Assembly: GCA_026419785.1 (NCBI GenBank)
Contig: JAODTK010003876.1
Span: 310,001 to 374,000 of the forward strand
DNA from: Sclerodactyla briareus
Taxonomy: Eukaryota; Echinodermata; Holothuroidea; Dendrochirotida; Sclerodactylidae
Length of the DNA stretch: 64,000 nucleotides
Direction: 5' to 3'
Shown: positions 24,890-36,489 of the stretch, in pieces
How the letters are laid out: each line of letters opens with the position of its first letter
Position numbering within the stretch: position 1 is the first letter of the stretch
The notes under the pieces: model-generated
Seen by the model: only the letters and a program-made list of their open reading frames with translations
Database searches by the model: none
Told to the model about the DNA's origin: nothing
Translations under genes and position numbers: made by a program

Positions 24890-25975
24890 ATCGGATTCTG
24901 GTGGATTTATTTTCGACTGGGGACCCCCTGATTACGACACGGTGTATCTCTACCGAGAGACTCTGCGTTTTGGATCGTCTTATTCTCGATCATGATCGGG
25001 CTCGGTGCCTTCGCCATGGTTTCCAATCTCATGTTCTTAATAACAGTGATCGGAGAACCATCCCTCCGGAAGACGAGGCTTAGTGTATATTTGATCGATA
25101 TTTCCTCATTGATCTCACCAGTTCCATCGGTTATATTTTTTATTCGCACCTTTATAATGATAGAGCTCTCATCCCACGGCTGCAACATTTCCTTCACTCT
25201 CCTCCTCGCCGCTTTCTCGTCAATATTGTGTGAGCCCTTCCGAACTCTTTCCATCTTCTCTCGTCGCTCTGATAAGCTGCGTGTCCTGGGAGCGCTATAA
25301 GGCGGTCTGTCGACCGTTTGATACGATTACGTGTCCATCACACCGGAAGAAGCATGTTCAGTTGTGGCCATTGGAACGACTGTCCTTTTAGCGCTATTTG
25401 TAGCGATGGGACACTACTTTCTAGGAACTTTCTCCCCGTTCCTTCTCCAAAGGAGTAGCGACTGTGCGGAGATCGTGGATGGATCGTTTTTTTGCTACCT
25501 GGAAAGGTATGTGGTGCTTGATGGTGTCTCCGAAGATAACTACAACTGCTCGCCGTTACGCATCCACGTTGGTAATTTTCCATGCAGTATTCTACTCATC
25601 ATACTGTAAGATAAAGCATCCCCACCCTTGGTGTGGCCGATCGTCCATCAGAAGGAAGAACGCAAGCTCACCAGGATGGCATTCGTTTAATAGCCTTGCT
25701 TTCATCATACTGGTCCTGCTCCAAGATCTCTCAACGCTTCCTTGTCATCATTGCTTGCGACGTCTAAGTTTTTCCCAAGGCGGGAATTCGTTTTCCACCT
25801 CATGGTGTCTGGAATCTGCTCAACTCGGCCGCGGTGCTCCCTGAGCAAAGAACGAACACTCGACGACCACACTTGTATACACAATGGAAATTTTCGTCGA
25901 CTTGAAACCAGAATGACAACGTGCCGTTTGCTGAGTGTTTTATTAAAGGGGGGAATTTGACAACCTTATTTCGAC
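24890..25975 (+). pseudogene. rhodopsin-class (class A) GPCR, single exon, frame broken
   Basis: Seven-helix receptor of the plasma membrane; ligand unknown. Frames change, but the parts follow receptor order. An acidic, tyrosine-rich N-terminal stretch (DYDTVYLYRETLRFG, about 24,931-24,975) precedes a TM1-like GLGAFAMVSNLMFLITVI (about 24,998-25,050) and a basic loop with LRK-T. A TM2/TM3-like hydrophobic stretch follows, then WERYKAVCRPF at 25,287-25,319, the E/D-R-Y motif at the end of TM3. TM4-like ACSVVAIGTTVLLALFV (25,349-25,400), an extracellular loop cysteine (DCAEIV, about 25,459) and a TM5-like VIFHAVFYSSYCKI (about 25,577-25,620) come next. TM6 is unclear; a LLNSA word near 25,818 and a NGNFRR word near 25,881 suggest TM7 and helix 8. 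Length (about 1.07 kb) suits an intronless receptor. The breaks may be sequencing error, so it could be an intact gene. Confidence 0.7.
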
Positions 25976-27621
25976 GTGTATAGCAGCCTGTATGTTTGTT
26001 TCCCTATGTCGACAACAGTTATGGAATAAATTCGAATTTAATGCCGTTGCCTTTGTACCCCTTCTAGGCCTGATTGATTCAAACTGGTAACTGCTGTCAC
26101 ACTATGTTGCGGGACTCATTAATTTGATATTTTGCCAAAGATCAGTATTTAGAGTCTCACAAAGTCCATGCAAACATGGTACTGTCTTTTCAATCAATGC
26201 CATGATAAACGCAAATGACTGATCATATTTCAATAGGTCTTGGCACCAACGAAAGAAAATTTTGGGAAAAGGCGATCATGAATTTGTAGATATTCGTTTC
26301 CATATCGTGCTACATTTGTTCAGGTACTCTTGTTTGTTATAGAGTTACGTCTGTTCCCGGGGATTAACACTGTCAATTCCGCATTTCGAGAAAAATGCAA
26401 TTTGAAGTACACGGTTTGTACGTACTTTTTCACCACTGAAATACACACATTTTAATGCCACAACACAGGGGGCTGCCTTTTGGAGATAGGGATTCCAATA
26501 TAGACGAGATTCACTGAACACATGTTCGAATATGAAAGTTGCGGATCTCTCAGTTTTGAAAATACTGCTTTGGCTAGGTGGACATATGGCAACTTTCAGC
26601 AAATTTCCCACTTCCCACAAAATTTGGCCAAATATTTTCAAATCCGAGATAAATTGGTCGATTTTTTCGAGATTTCCGGTCCTTTTCGACTTTCGGGAAA
26701 TTTAGACACTAGTCAATATGGATAGCACATCATTTCGCATCTGATTCTTCCTGTCAATTTCAATTTTCCAAATTCTTCCTAGGTCAGTTGACATTACTAT
26801 TGCGCAATGCCCAGAGTATAGAAACTATACAAGCAGAGCCTAAGCAAGCTGACCACTGATAACGTTCCTGTTGCAATTTTTAGTCAAATTTAACCAATTG
26901 GCTCTATTCTTTAATGATGATTGTTCGAGGTATGGGGTTATATAATTGTAAATTTTAATTTCAACGGGCTTGGCAATTGTATTCAAAAACAAAAAACGGA
27001 CACTGTTCCTATGCTGCGTTTGATTGACCTTATATATCATTAGGATCCCAATATGATATCATCGACACACTGCCACCGCCACAGTCATTTGACAAACTCC
27101 AAGGGGGCATTTCCTGAAGACATAGAATTTTTACTGTTTTAGTGGTTCCTCGATGGATACTATGTATTGGGCGCTATTTTTGTTTTTTTCCCCACCCCCG
27201 CGGCAGCGTAGCCTCTAGGTTTAAACGGGAACCATCCTTTTTTATGAACGAGTAGAGGCCAACGGAAGTCATGGGATAATTTATATATTCAGCGAACTAG
27301 GTTGTACTGCCATTTCCAACGAAAGTCGGTGAATATTAATCGATTGGACATAGTTTATACGCAGATGTCGCTAAAATGTTGGTATGTCAGGGCATCCACT
27401 TGGGCCGAATAGTCTAACGGGATTTATGCGGAGCACCTAAACGATCAACTGTTCAACGAGAATGTTTCAATTATGCCCTCTTCAAGTGGACTGGTCGGGG
27501 GTTTCAGGCTATGTAATAACTGTTTCTGATTTATGTTTTCACGCAATTTGACCTTCATGTTCAGATACTTACATAAATATAACCCACAATGCGATAGTAA
27601 TACTTGCTGAAAACATCTATG

Positions 27622-27663
27622 TAATATATATATATATATATATTATACTATATATATATTATC

Positions 27664-27729
<66 letters not shown>

Positions 27730-27760
27730 ATATACGATAATATAAGATATTATATCTCAT
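27622..27760 (+). repeat. TA dinucleotide microsatellite
   Basis: Nearly pure alternating ta with a few interruptions. Confidence 0.95.
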
Positions 27761-27837
27761 TCTCATTCGAGATCCCGCCTATCATTACACACGTAACATT
27801 GTTGTTTTTTGCCTCTTGTCTATATATTATAATAATA

Positions 27838-27865
27838 TTAGTATATATATGATATATATATATAA

Positions 27866-27914
<49 letters not shown>

Positions 27915-27950
27915 CTATTATTATATTATAGATATATATATATTATTACT
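27838..27950 (+). repeat. second TA microsatellite
   Basis: Alternating ta array about 80 bp after the first, separated by unique sequence. Confidence 0.95.
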
Positions 27951-28239
27951 ATAAGAGCCATTGCTATGCATTCTAGACCTCACACCCGTCAGCCCCGGCA
28001 GCGTGACGGAGCGACAGTGGCGTGTGCAAGGGGGTGGGGTTAGAACCCCATGACCCATGTGACCGATGGATTCTTACCACTTTTTTTTCACGGTTCAGTA
28101 GAACCTTTTACAGCTGTTTTTCATCAATTGTTGTAACAGCATCTTGTTTAGGGGCCCATAAATTGCTATAAGGTGAGTCTACAACATTAGACCGCCCTTC
28201 CCTTCAGACTTCGACCCCTCTCTCCCTCCAAGACCCATC

Positions 28240-28690
28240 CTCGGTACTCCACTGACGGAAGTCGTGACGAAGCGGAAAGGCTACATACGGCCTAAAGACG
28301 GCCAGGGTCCCCCGTCATTATTGACATTTTCACTCTTGACGGACGTCGGAATGCTGAACTTTGGACAGGATTACATGGCTTGACGGAACGCTACGGAAGC
28401 TCGACTGACGAAGTGAGGGAATTGACGTGCTCTTTACGAAACGCCGAAATCAAACGAAATGGTCTACGTCTGAGTGACAGAAGGATTCCGTCATGCCTCC
28501 GTTAGTGTTCGAGTGTTGACGGAATTGACGGAGTGTTGACGAAAAACGGAACTGACGGAATATTGACGGGAGCATTCTGTCAGTTGACGGAAATGACGGA
28601 CGGATTGTTCTCGTCACTCGGAAACTCTGTCCACTTCCGTCAACTAAAGGAGTGACTCCGTCTTGACGGATTACTGACGGAGTAGTTGAA
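28240..28690 (+). repeat. degenerate field of TGACGGA words
   Basis: The 7-mer tgacgga or its complement tccgtca recurs more than ten times (for example 28,251, 28,340, 28,380, 28,514, 28,523, 28,552, 28,588, 28,596, 28,664), with spacing from about 9 to over 100 bp. It is an eroded short-unit satellite. Confidence 0.7.
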
Positions 28691-28699
28691 TACATCCCA

Positions 28700-31220
28700 C
28701 CAAACGCAGTGTAAGTTAATTTCCCTCTTGACCCTTGTACCGGTTGGTAGGCAACGCCTGGTAGAGCCCGTCAGCTTATCACCCGAGAGAGCGCCAAAAG
28801 GCATTGACCTCCCTGTACTTAGTGAGGGATTCACCTGACAGAAAAGGGATCTTCCCCTGTCGGACCTCGAATAGGTGGGGTTCCTGCTTGCGAGTATTCA
28901 TAAAAAATATTCACTTCCGGACGTATAACTGGTGATGAGCTTTCTACTTGCACTCGCGGCAACTGTTCGATATTCGGGCAGCCCATGCACTACCAGTTTA
29001 AAGAGGGCCGTCCCGCGCCAAGCAAACTACCACCTGATAGGAGCTGGAGCTCGATGCTGCGCAGTTCCACCGGTACTTTCAGGTTGATCGAGAACAATTC
29101 CGACAAGTACTGTTCCACCAGAAAAATCATTGGCGAACTCAAAATCGGGAAGGACTATCTGCCCGGGGCACCCGGCTGGCAATGTATGAAGTAGGTATAG
29201 CCGCGGGGTTGGTAGGACCTGCCAGATCCGCTTGCCTACCCCCCCCCCTCGTCCATGCCCACATCGCCTTTGCCGACCTTTTAATATGATTTACCTATTA
29301 GGCGATGTTGATTCTAACGCGTGTCCCTTACAAGTACAGTTAAACTTCCCTGTACCCGTACTCTTCACAATCTCAAATTCTTACATACGATATTACTATG
29401 CGCAAATGCTTCATCGCCCGTCCAAATATCCCCTACTTTACAGGTGACCCAGCTTGCAGGTAGGTTATATCATGGCAACAGTTTACCCCAAAAGCTGATC
29501 GATTTGGGGAGAACGAACTCATGGTCCTCCAATCCGCAGTTCTCTCAAACTGATGCTAGTTCGACCTCCAGACATCGACGCGATGTTGTAGATTTTAATA
29601 ATGGACAACATAGGAAACACTTGCACTGAGAAAAGGCGGTTAGATCTTCTGACCGAGTCATTGGACTCACAAATATGAACAATAATACTACTTTTATGGT
29701 TCTTAATGACGACGTATATATCGTGTTGTCGGCATAAAATGGTATAAGCATATAGACAGTTATTTCTGCCAATCAGCGCCCCTCCCCTCCAGAAAAAACA
29801 ACACATATATATGCATGCGTGTCCGCATCAACTAAAACATTTTTCCTGCCCATCATGCCCGCTAATGACCATACCCTCTCCAACAGCGCTCCATAAGGGC
29901 CTGAACGGCGCTCCATAATCGTGCGTAATTGTTTTGCATCCGGAAAAATCGCCCTTCGAGCGGATTGTCATTCCTTCGGATGAAGTCAACGGATGGGTTT
30001 ACTGGACCAGCACTGACGTTGTAATGTAGCTTATGTATTTCTGTTTTTCGAGGTCACGGATTGGACACAGACGTATGAAGGCCCCTAAAGGGGAGAGGGA
30101 TCCTCCATGCATTCTCATCAATAGGACAGACAACACAAGCTGAGGACCGTATCGTCAGGCCTCAACAATGTTCAGGAATAGACTTAGCGATTCAATGTTG
30201 TACATGTGTGTCCTGCGGTGGTGGCGGCGAGGATCGTCAATTTTGGACAGATATTAAAGGGTTTGGACTCGGGTATCATATGCCACTTGGGCAATCTGCC
30301 GAAGGCACTGCGACCCGACAGGAATTGCCTTTGGCATGTGGGTCTCGCTATTACAATGGCCTCAGTATGCTAGAGTTGGTTTCTAAACAAATTCATTGCA
30401 AGACAGATCTGGATTAATGGGAACTAGGATTTCAAATTGGGCAGGTACCTGTCACACAAACGAAATCTTACATACCAAGCGCAAGATTCATTCTACAGAT
30501 GTAGCGAACTGTATTTACAGCACGAGCCGAACAGTGCGAGGTCTTTTGGGCCACGCCATGGAGCAGCTCCGTCCTGAAGTAGCAGATGTATTTATTAAAT
30601 AGTTATAGTTATCGAATATGTCGTCATGCTCAACTTCTAATCGTCTCTGTTTCATGAGTGAGGCGGCTATTTTGCTGCTGTGGGGAGTGGTGGCTACTAC
30701 AATGGGACGTTAAATGTGACTCGACTGGCGGCGAGGATTGAACAAGATATCAATGGACTTGTCCTAACAAAGTGCACGTCGGAACGGTTGGTAACCTTGC
30801 GGACAGCAAATTCCGTGGCGAATACACTGCATGTTTTTTTCCATTTCACGATTTATTGTTTGGTCACATTAATTGAACAGCTGTCATAACCATGGAATGA
30901 CTTGGACTCATGTCTTACACATTGGCCTAATATTTGCGATCAGTACTCATTCCTAAGCCTAGGGCGAGATTTGATGAGAGACAAATCATCTCCCCTGGGA
31001 TTCGTACAGATAAGGTAAACACTGCAGCAGAGGATGGAGTAATGTAAACTTGTCTGGCAGTCAGAGAGCTGAAATCAAAGTTGGAAATTGGGGTAATGAA
31101 TTGGATTTAATTGAATCTAATGGACCACTATGTGAACATAAATGTAGCTAAGGTTAGCCAGTAGCAGGCTTCATCCACCTACCAAAGTTCAACCTGATCG
31201 CATGTATGGTTTAGAAGTTA
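28700..31220. other. unassigned region
   Basis: No recognised gene. Open frames at 28,985-29,194, 29,321-29,629, 30,208-30,417 and 30,396-30,602 give products without known motifs. Confidence 0.4.
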
Positions 31221-31225
31221 TGAAT

Positions 31226-31290
31226 GAACGAGACGAGCAGAAGGGACGAACTAACGAACGAACGGACGAACGAACGAACAGAACAGACGA
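31226..31290 (+). repeat. GAAC/ACGA tetranucleotide microsatellite
   Basis: Imperfect run of acgaacga words, followed by gacggacgg. Confidence 0.85.
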
Positions 31291-31324
31291 CGGACGGAGA
31301 GACATGATGACTTGTAGAGCTGCT

Positions 31325-31770
31325 CTCCCGCAGCTAAAATAGAAATAATAATCAGCAGAGCTGTCCGAAGCGCTTTACAGATACGAAAAACCATGAACTC
31401 AGTAGGAAAAAATATGGAGCCATAAAGGTTACACCTAATAAAAAACTATAAATGGTAGAACAAATTACAATGTGAGTAAAAAAAAGAGCATAATAGGAGC
31501 CAGAAAATATTCAAAGAATAAAAATACTGTACAAACTGTAAAGATCGAAGGTAAATCTGAAATAATGCGATTTCAACGGTGTTCCAAAACTGGCGAGGCT
31601 GACACAGGAGCGCACAGAATCCGGTAGCTAGGCATTCTGCAACTTGGTCACACGTACAGAAAATGCGTTGTCACCAGTTGTGCTCTTGGTTCTCTTCTCC
31701 CGAAGTAGACCCTGTGATGATGAGCGCAAAAATCGTCTGGGAAAGCATGGTGTCAATTAGGAGATGATCG
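31325..31770. repeat. probable dispersed repeat with agcgctttacag motif
   Basis: AT-rich sequence starting near an agcgctttacaga word, followed by a conserved-looking tail (ggtgttccaaaactgg, about 31,580). This layout resembles common non-coding repeats of marine invertebrates. There is no second copy in this window, so the call is from general familiarity only. Confidence 0.35.
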
Positions 31771-31948
31771 ATGTAATGGGGGGACTATATAGAGCTATAT
31801 AGGTGAGAAGATTGATTTCATATCTCACTCGGCACTGTACCTGTCTACTGAGAACCATTACAATGACTTGAGAATCGGTGTTATATGGTCTCTCCTCTTC
31901 ACCCTACAGACTACTCGCGCAGCGCTTTGTGGACTTGCTGCAGATTAT

Positions 31949-32165
31949 CAGTGGCGGCGGAAGCCTACAAATTAAGGGGGACGCAGACCAAACTTTTGCT
32001 GAATTGATGTGTGTTACTATCTAAGCGGAGCGCCACCATCGGTTGGCGCGGAGCGCGACCGAAAATTTTGAGTTTTACAAACCTCCCAGGTGCCGGAAAC
32101 GACAATTCCTGAGCGTTGTGAGCTATATGGTACCCAGTTATTAAAAACAGGGGTCATGTCTGCAA
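31949..32165 (+). mobile_element. hAT-like element fragment, CAGTGGCG subfamily
   Basis: Starts CAGTGGCGGCGGAAG at 31,949 and carries the palindromic module gcggagcgccacc / ggttggcgcggagcg at 32,025-32,055. The module is followed by gaaaattttgagttttac, which matches the region after the module at about 57,610. The right end was not found. Confidence 0.6.
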
Positions 32166-32371
32166 TATGGTAGTTATTAATAAAATGGATGTATGAAGAA
32201 TGATAATGCATATCAGATGGGTTTAGAGACAGCAAATTCCCGCTGAGGGAGATCTCGGGGAAAGGGATGTCACCACACAACTCTATCGATCATACGGTGA
32301 ATTTCCAGTGCCATGATCGAGACTGAGTAATATGATGCTCACCAGGTAGCCCCTTTACCGCCCCAGTTGGC

Positions 32372-32456
32372 TGCCACGTGGTACGTGTGGTTAGCGTATC
32401 GGACTTGTAGTCTGTTAGGGGTTTGGGTCGACTCCCGGAGGTGGGACGAGCCAAAC
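32372..32456 (+). repeat. tRNA-like head (threonine-like), probable SINE
   Basis: A-box-like gtgtggttagcg, an anticodon-arm-like cggacttgtagtctg (loop containing TGT) and a B-box-like gggtcgactcc are in tRNA order. Acceptor ends do not pair, so it is probably a tRNA-derived SINE head, not a working tRNA-Thr. Confidence 0.5.
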
Positions 32457-32495
32457 ACTGGAAAGCTGTTTTAACACTTTGGATTCCTCGCAGTT

Positions 32496-32606
32496 ACACT
32501 AGTTGACCAACTAAGTGAAAAATTATTACGTACGTTTAGAAGACACCAAAAGTGGTGTCTTTGAAACGTACGTAAGACCTTTTTCCACTTGGTGATGAAG
32601 TGTTGT
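32496..32606. repeat. strong inverted repeat (hairpin) centred on 32,555
   Basis: Arms of roughly 45 bp pair with few gaps. The innermost part is acgtacgttt, agaagacacc, a small loop, ggtgtctt and aaacgtacgt; the outer part pairs accaa..gtgaaaaa with tttttccacttggt. A further ggtgtctttt and a gtacatacgtaacacc lie at 32,719-32,764. Confidence 0.8.
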
Positions 32607-33082
32607 AACAAACAAGTGAATCAAGGTTTAAAGATATGTTATTGTTATCGCAACATACGGTATGCAAATTTATAGCAATTGTACAGTATACAGTTCGATA
32701 CATAAAATTCATGCTATTTTGGTGTCTTTTTTACTTGAAAACATTCCGTACATACGTAACACCTAAAGATAGTAAATGATAAAGTAATTCACAGACCTGT
32801 CATTTGGGGTGTTTCTTCATGTTCATCATAAAGCTGAACAAAAAATGCAAGCATCACTTTTCTATGTTTAATCTAAGGACTTTTTTTTTCTTCAAATGTC
32901 CACTTTTGTTGCCGAGTATTGTGGCCTTGTACCGTGATACAGCGGTGATTATTGTCCGTCTTGAATAATCTAGTAGCGTAGTCAAGAGACGGCATTAAGT
33001 CAGTCGGTCATCACTTGTATTGCCAAAAAAATGCTGACTCGTGTTTTCCTTCTTGTTCTAGTTTTTTTTTCACATTCTCTAC

Positions 33083-33173
33083 GCGGGGGGGGGGGGGGGG
33101 GACGGAACCACCACTCTGTTTTTTGGGGGGACGCGTCCCCCCCCCCGACCACCCCCCCCCCCCCCCCCCCGCT
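33083..33173. repeat. paired G-run and C-run module
   Basis: A run of G, then acggaacc..., then ggggggacgcgtcccccccccc, then long C runs. The layout resembles 49,803-49,880 and the right ends of the family A elements, so it may be an element remnant. Lengths of the runs are unreliable. Confidence 0.5.
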
Positions 33174-33189
33174 TGCGGCGTCTATGCAG

Positions 33190-35290
33190 CCTATGAATGG
33201 TGTAGCTTGTTAACCCGACAAGAAGACCGTTGACATAAACCAAGCGTATTGTTACAATGGAAGTTACAACTCTGCGGCAGCATCTTGTGTTAGGAAGAGT
33301 CGAATATGAGCTGGGCATGAGCGTTTGCTTTCAATACTCATTGTATCGTCATTAGGGACGTCTGTCTGTTGAAACAAGAACACAAAGTGTAGCGTTCCCT
33401 TGCCATATTTGTAATGATATCAAGTTCTGTTTGAACTGTCTTGAAACAGCTTCGAAGCTGAATGAATCTTAATGTAATGACCGTTTCATGAAAAGAGAAT
33501 TTCCTCCATGCTGTACATCCTGTCCTAAATTAACACAACAATACGTCCATAAATTGTTGTGGTCAGCCTACTTCTTACAGTGTCAGATGCCCTATGTGAC
33601 CTCGAAGAATAATAGTAATGTTTATTGCGAGCAAATAGGGAAATGCCCCCTCCACCACGAAGTTATCCATTTCTTACAAAAACAATTTCAACAATACCAA
33701 GTCCTATTGTTCCCAAAAGTATTTGTGTGTGTCCATACGTAACACTAATACCTTTCGATGATGACATGGCAGTTTTATGGGAAATGCTACTTCGATGAGA
33801 TGCACCCAGTCCTACGAGTAATATGCACACCAATGCAAAACCACCCTGTTACCGCCATGTAGGAAACCCTACGAAATTGCAACATGACAACATAGTCCTC
33901 CTATGGAGCTGGGGCTTGTTTCGTGTATTCAACTCACAGAGTTCCATCACATACCCAAAACAATTTTCTTCTTTATTGGCCTCACATCTTTGAAATAAGC
34001 ACATTTTTAGAACTTGACCTGTGACCTGATCTCATCATTATATGTAGTTGACAAGCCGATTCTAAAACAAATCAAGACATGTAGTGGATCAATGAACACC
34101 CAAACATCCCACTTACCTCCGCCCCAGAGGTTCCCCCAACTTAGAAGAGGTCACTACCGTCACTGCAGTCAAATTAGGGTCAAAGGTCACACGACCTAAT
34201 CGACCTTGTTTGATTAACTTGAACGACTTGCCTGTTGGAATATGCTCCTTTTACCAAAAAATAACCCCTGTAAGATATTGTTACTGGGAGCTATTGCTCT
34301 TCGAAATATCTGGAGTTTTGGCCTTCAATTGACTTTGTTGACCTTGGCGGGCGCCAAAATCAATGGGGTTCATCCACACCATATGCATACAAGCCGAGTA
34401 TGAATTTGATACACGCCTACGTTCTTCGGTTATGCGTAGTGATTCCTTGCCATTTCACTGGTTAATACACAACTTTATAACAGGCCATGTGACACATGGA
34501 TTATATGGCTGAGAGATTGAATTCCGTCACTCAATTTCGAACAGAACGAGACATCACTGTAGATGTCCTGGATAATATTTTTTTCTATGGGCGCAAGACC
34601 GGCAAAGGCTTGAAACCTTTGACGAGGCCCGCTTGAGGAAGGGATGAAAGAGCTAAGAAAGAGTAGTGAGAGTCAGCTTGTTGATTCTAGACTTGAAAAT
34701 CTGAAGATTGTAGGAATTTCCAATTTCCAGTCCGCCTTTGAGGGGATACTTCCCACTTCGTTGTTGTGTCTACCTGATAGGTTGGAAATGCATGCTAATT
34801 GCTGTTGTTCACAGTTCGGATTATTGATTCATTCAATGGTTAGAGTGCATCCCTAATTCATCGAATGGCTATAGCACAACAAAGAACACCCGGCGGATTA
34901 CATTTTCATCAACTAAACTACACACAGTCTACCGCACCAGTGTAGACGGATTACTGGATCGCCAAACTTGACAACCCTCCTGGTTGAGAACTGAGATATC
35001 AATTGGCTAAGTGAGCGGATAGTAACCGATATTTACGACTGAAGACCTTAACGTAGAGAGGAAATAGAGAGCGCCGCACAGCAATCATGCTTTGCGGTCA
35101 GGGTGATGGAGTGATTGATCCACTCGATAATCCTTCCTTATAACCAGCACCAACGCTGACGTGGTCGCTATATATGTGGGTGCTATAGGATTATGTCATA
35201 ACAACTTGATGACATTTGCTGGTGTAAATAACAGCCAATACGCCCTACACCAGATGAGTGCCCACCCGTTTGGTTCGTTTAGATTAGACA
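33190..35290. other. unassigned region with an AGGTCA-rich block
   Basis: Positions about 33,990-34,440 are rich in tgacct/aggtca words and read like a diverged dispersed repeat. No coding sequence is recognised. Confidence 0.4.
34177..34189 (+). promoter_or_regulatory. DR1 nuclear-receptor-type site
   Basis: GGGTCA A AGGTCA is a consensus direct repeat with one-base spacing, as bound by RXR/HNF4-type receptors. It sits inside a repeat-like block, so function is not implied. Confidence 0.35.
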
Positions 35291-35299
35291 ACAAAACGC

Positions 35300-36480
35300 A
35301 TCGGCTCCTGACGGCAGTCCTCCAATTTTACTCCAGAAGTGCGACCTAAGCTCGCGGCAACTCTCGACAAGCTTTCCCATTAATGCTGCTCAATGGGCTG
35401 TTACCCTTCCGAGTGGAAACATGCCCACATTTGCCCACTCCTAAGAAGAGTGACAAATGTAACCCTCTCGATTACAGGCCGATGCTATCACAACATATCC
35501 TAACTCGCTAAGTTATGGTGACCATTATTAATAAGCATATCTTGCTGCTTCTGGTATCCCACCCTCTCATCAATGACCGCCAGTATAGTTCCGTCATGAC
35601 CGGTCTTCTGGGGACTTAAATTTTTTTCACCGAACAATGGGCTTCAGTCATCGACACCTTCGGCGAAAACAGTGTCATCGCTCTTGAAGCTTCCGACCGA
35701 GTATGGCATGCTGGACTTTTGGTTTTGGTCCTAGTCTCATCTCATGGAATGCTAGTTTTCTCACTGCCGTGGACAAGCTTCTCTGTCGCTTGGGACGTGC
35801 CCTCCCTGGAACGCTCTCTATTAATGTTGTTGTTTCTCTCTTCCTACCCCCATGACTTATCGTATCCAATCATTCGCTGATGACTCCACCCTTCATCATT
35901 TACTCTACTTTCCTCGACCCCAGAACGAATTGAGTTGTCGTTGTCATCCAGTTGAACAATGAATTGAATTCTATTCTGAGTGGGGTTAAACTTTCTTTCA
36001 ATCAGACTAAATATAAAAACCTGCTCATTTTCCGGATGGAGCGATTCCGACGCACCGTTCCTTTCCATGGCTAATCAGGTCCTTCCGCAGTCTGCTTCAC
36101 TCATTATTCTTGGTATGGAAAATCACCATCACTTATATTTCCTATTTGTGCCAGAAGTTTACATTCATCAGTAACCTCGATTCACCGTGGAGTATGAGTG
36201 CCCTTGTTGTCCTGGATCACATGAAGAGGAAGGCTAATTGCGTTACTAATGACAGCCACCCCACTGCTACTCTCCAGCCTCTTTCCCACCTAGATCAGTA
36301 TCCTCTCTCCGTCTTCTTACCGTTACTTCATGGCCCTTGCTCCTCGAACTTTCGGGAAGCTACCCGCGTGAAGTTACTGGCCGCACTCGATCCGCTTCTT
36401 CTTGCTACTTTTTCGGTTGCGGTTGCCTCGCCACCGCACTGAACCTACGCTCGCCTCCTGAAACAGTTTATTTTCCAATA
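35300..36480 (+). pseudogene. Jockey-like LINE reverse transcriptase, degraded
   Basis: Plus-strand pieces in several frames follow LINE RT order. PDGSPPILLQKC (about 35,308-35,345) precedes LPSGNMPTFAH (about 35,408) and DYRP-like coding near 35,475. An ALE-S-DRVWHAG word (about 35,679-35,715) follows, then SWNASFLTAVDKLL (about 35,744-35,785) and the catalytic SFADDST at 35,870-35,890. QSASLIILGME at about 36,091-36,123 and LQPLSHLDQYPLSVF at about 36,280-36,325 complete the thumb. These are conserved words of Jockey-type LINEs of marine invertebrates. The copy lacks the endonuclease and has many indels. Confidence 0.85.
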
Positions 36481-36489
36481 TATTCATCA

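Larger units (their letters stand above)
22120..27530 (+). repeat. direct segmental duplication, copy 2, with two extra blocks
   Basis: Matches copy 1 (18,790-21,790) in order. Two large blocks are absent from copy 1: a LINE at about 23,430-24,440 and a GPCR sequence at about 24,885-26,040. Copy 1 runs straight across both points (about 20,050-20,090 and about 20,600-20,640). Confidence 0.88.

Noticed and set aside
24907-25254. 115-codon open frame on the minus strand
   Set aside because: It is the shadow of the receptor sequence on the plus strand, which has the ordered TM and ERY motifs.
27816-28043. 75-codon open frame rich in isoleucine and tyrosine
   Set aside because: It is a reading of the TA microsatellite.
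32372-32456. Functional tRNA-Thr
   Set aside because: Acceptor and T stems do not pair, and the B-box lacks a base.
33083-33173. G-quadruplex regulatory element
   Set aside because: The G and C runs have unreliable length and occur at many element ends, so they are better explained as transposon termini with slippage.
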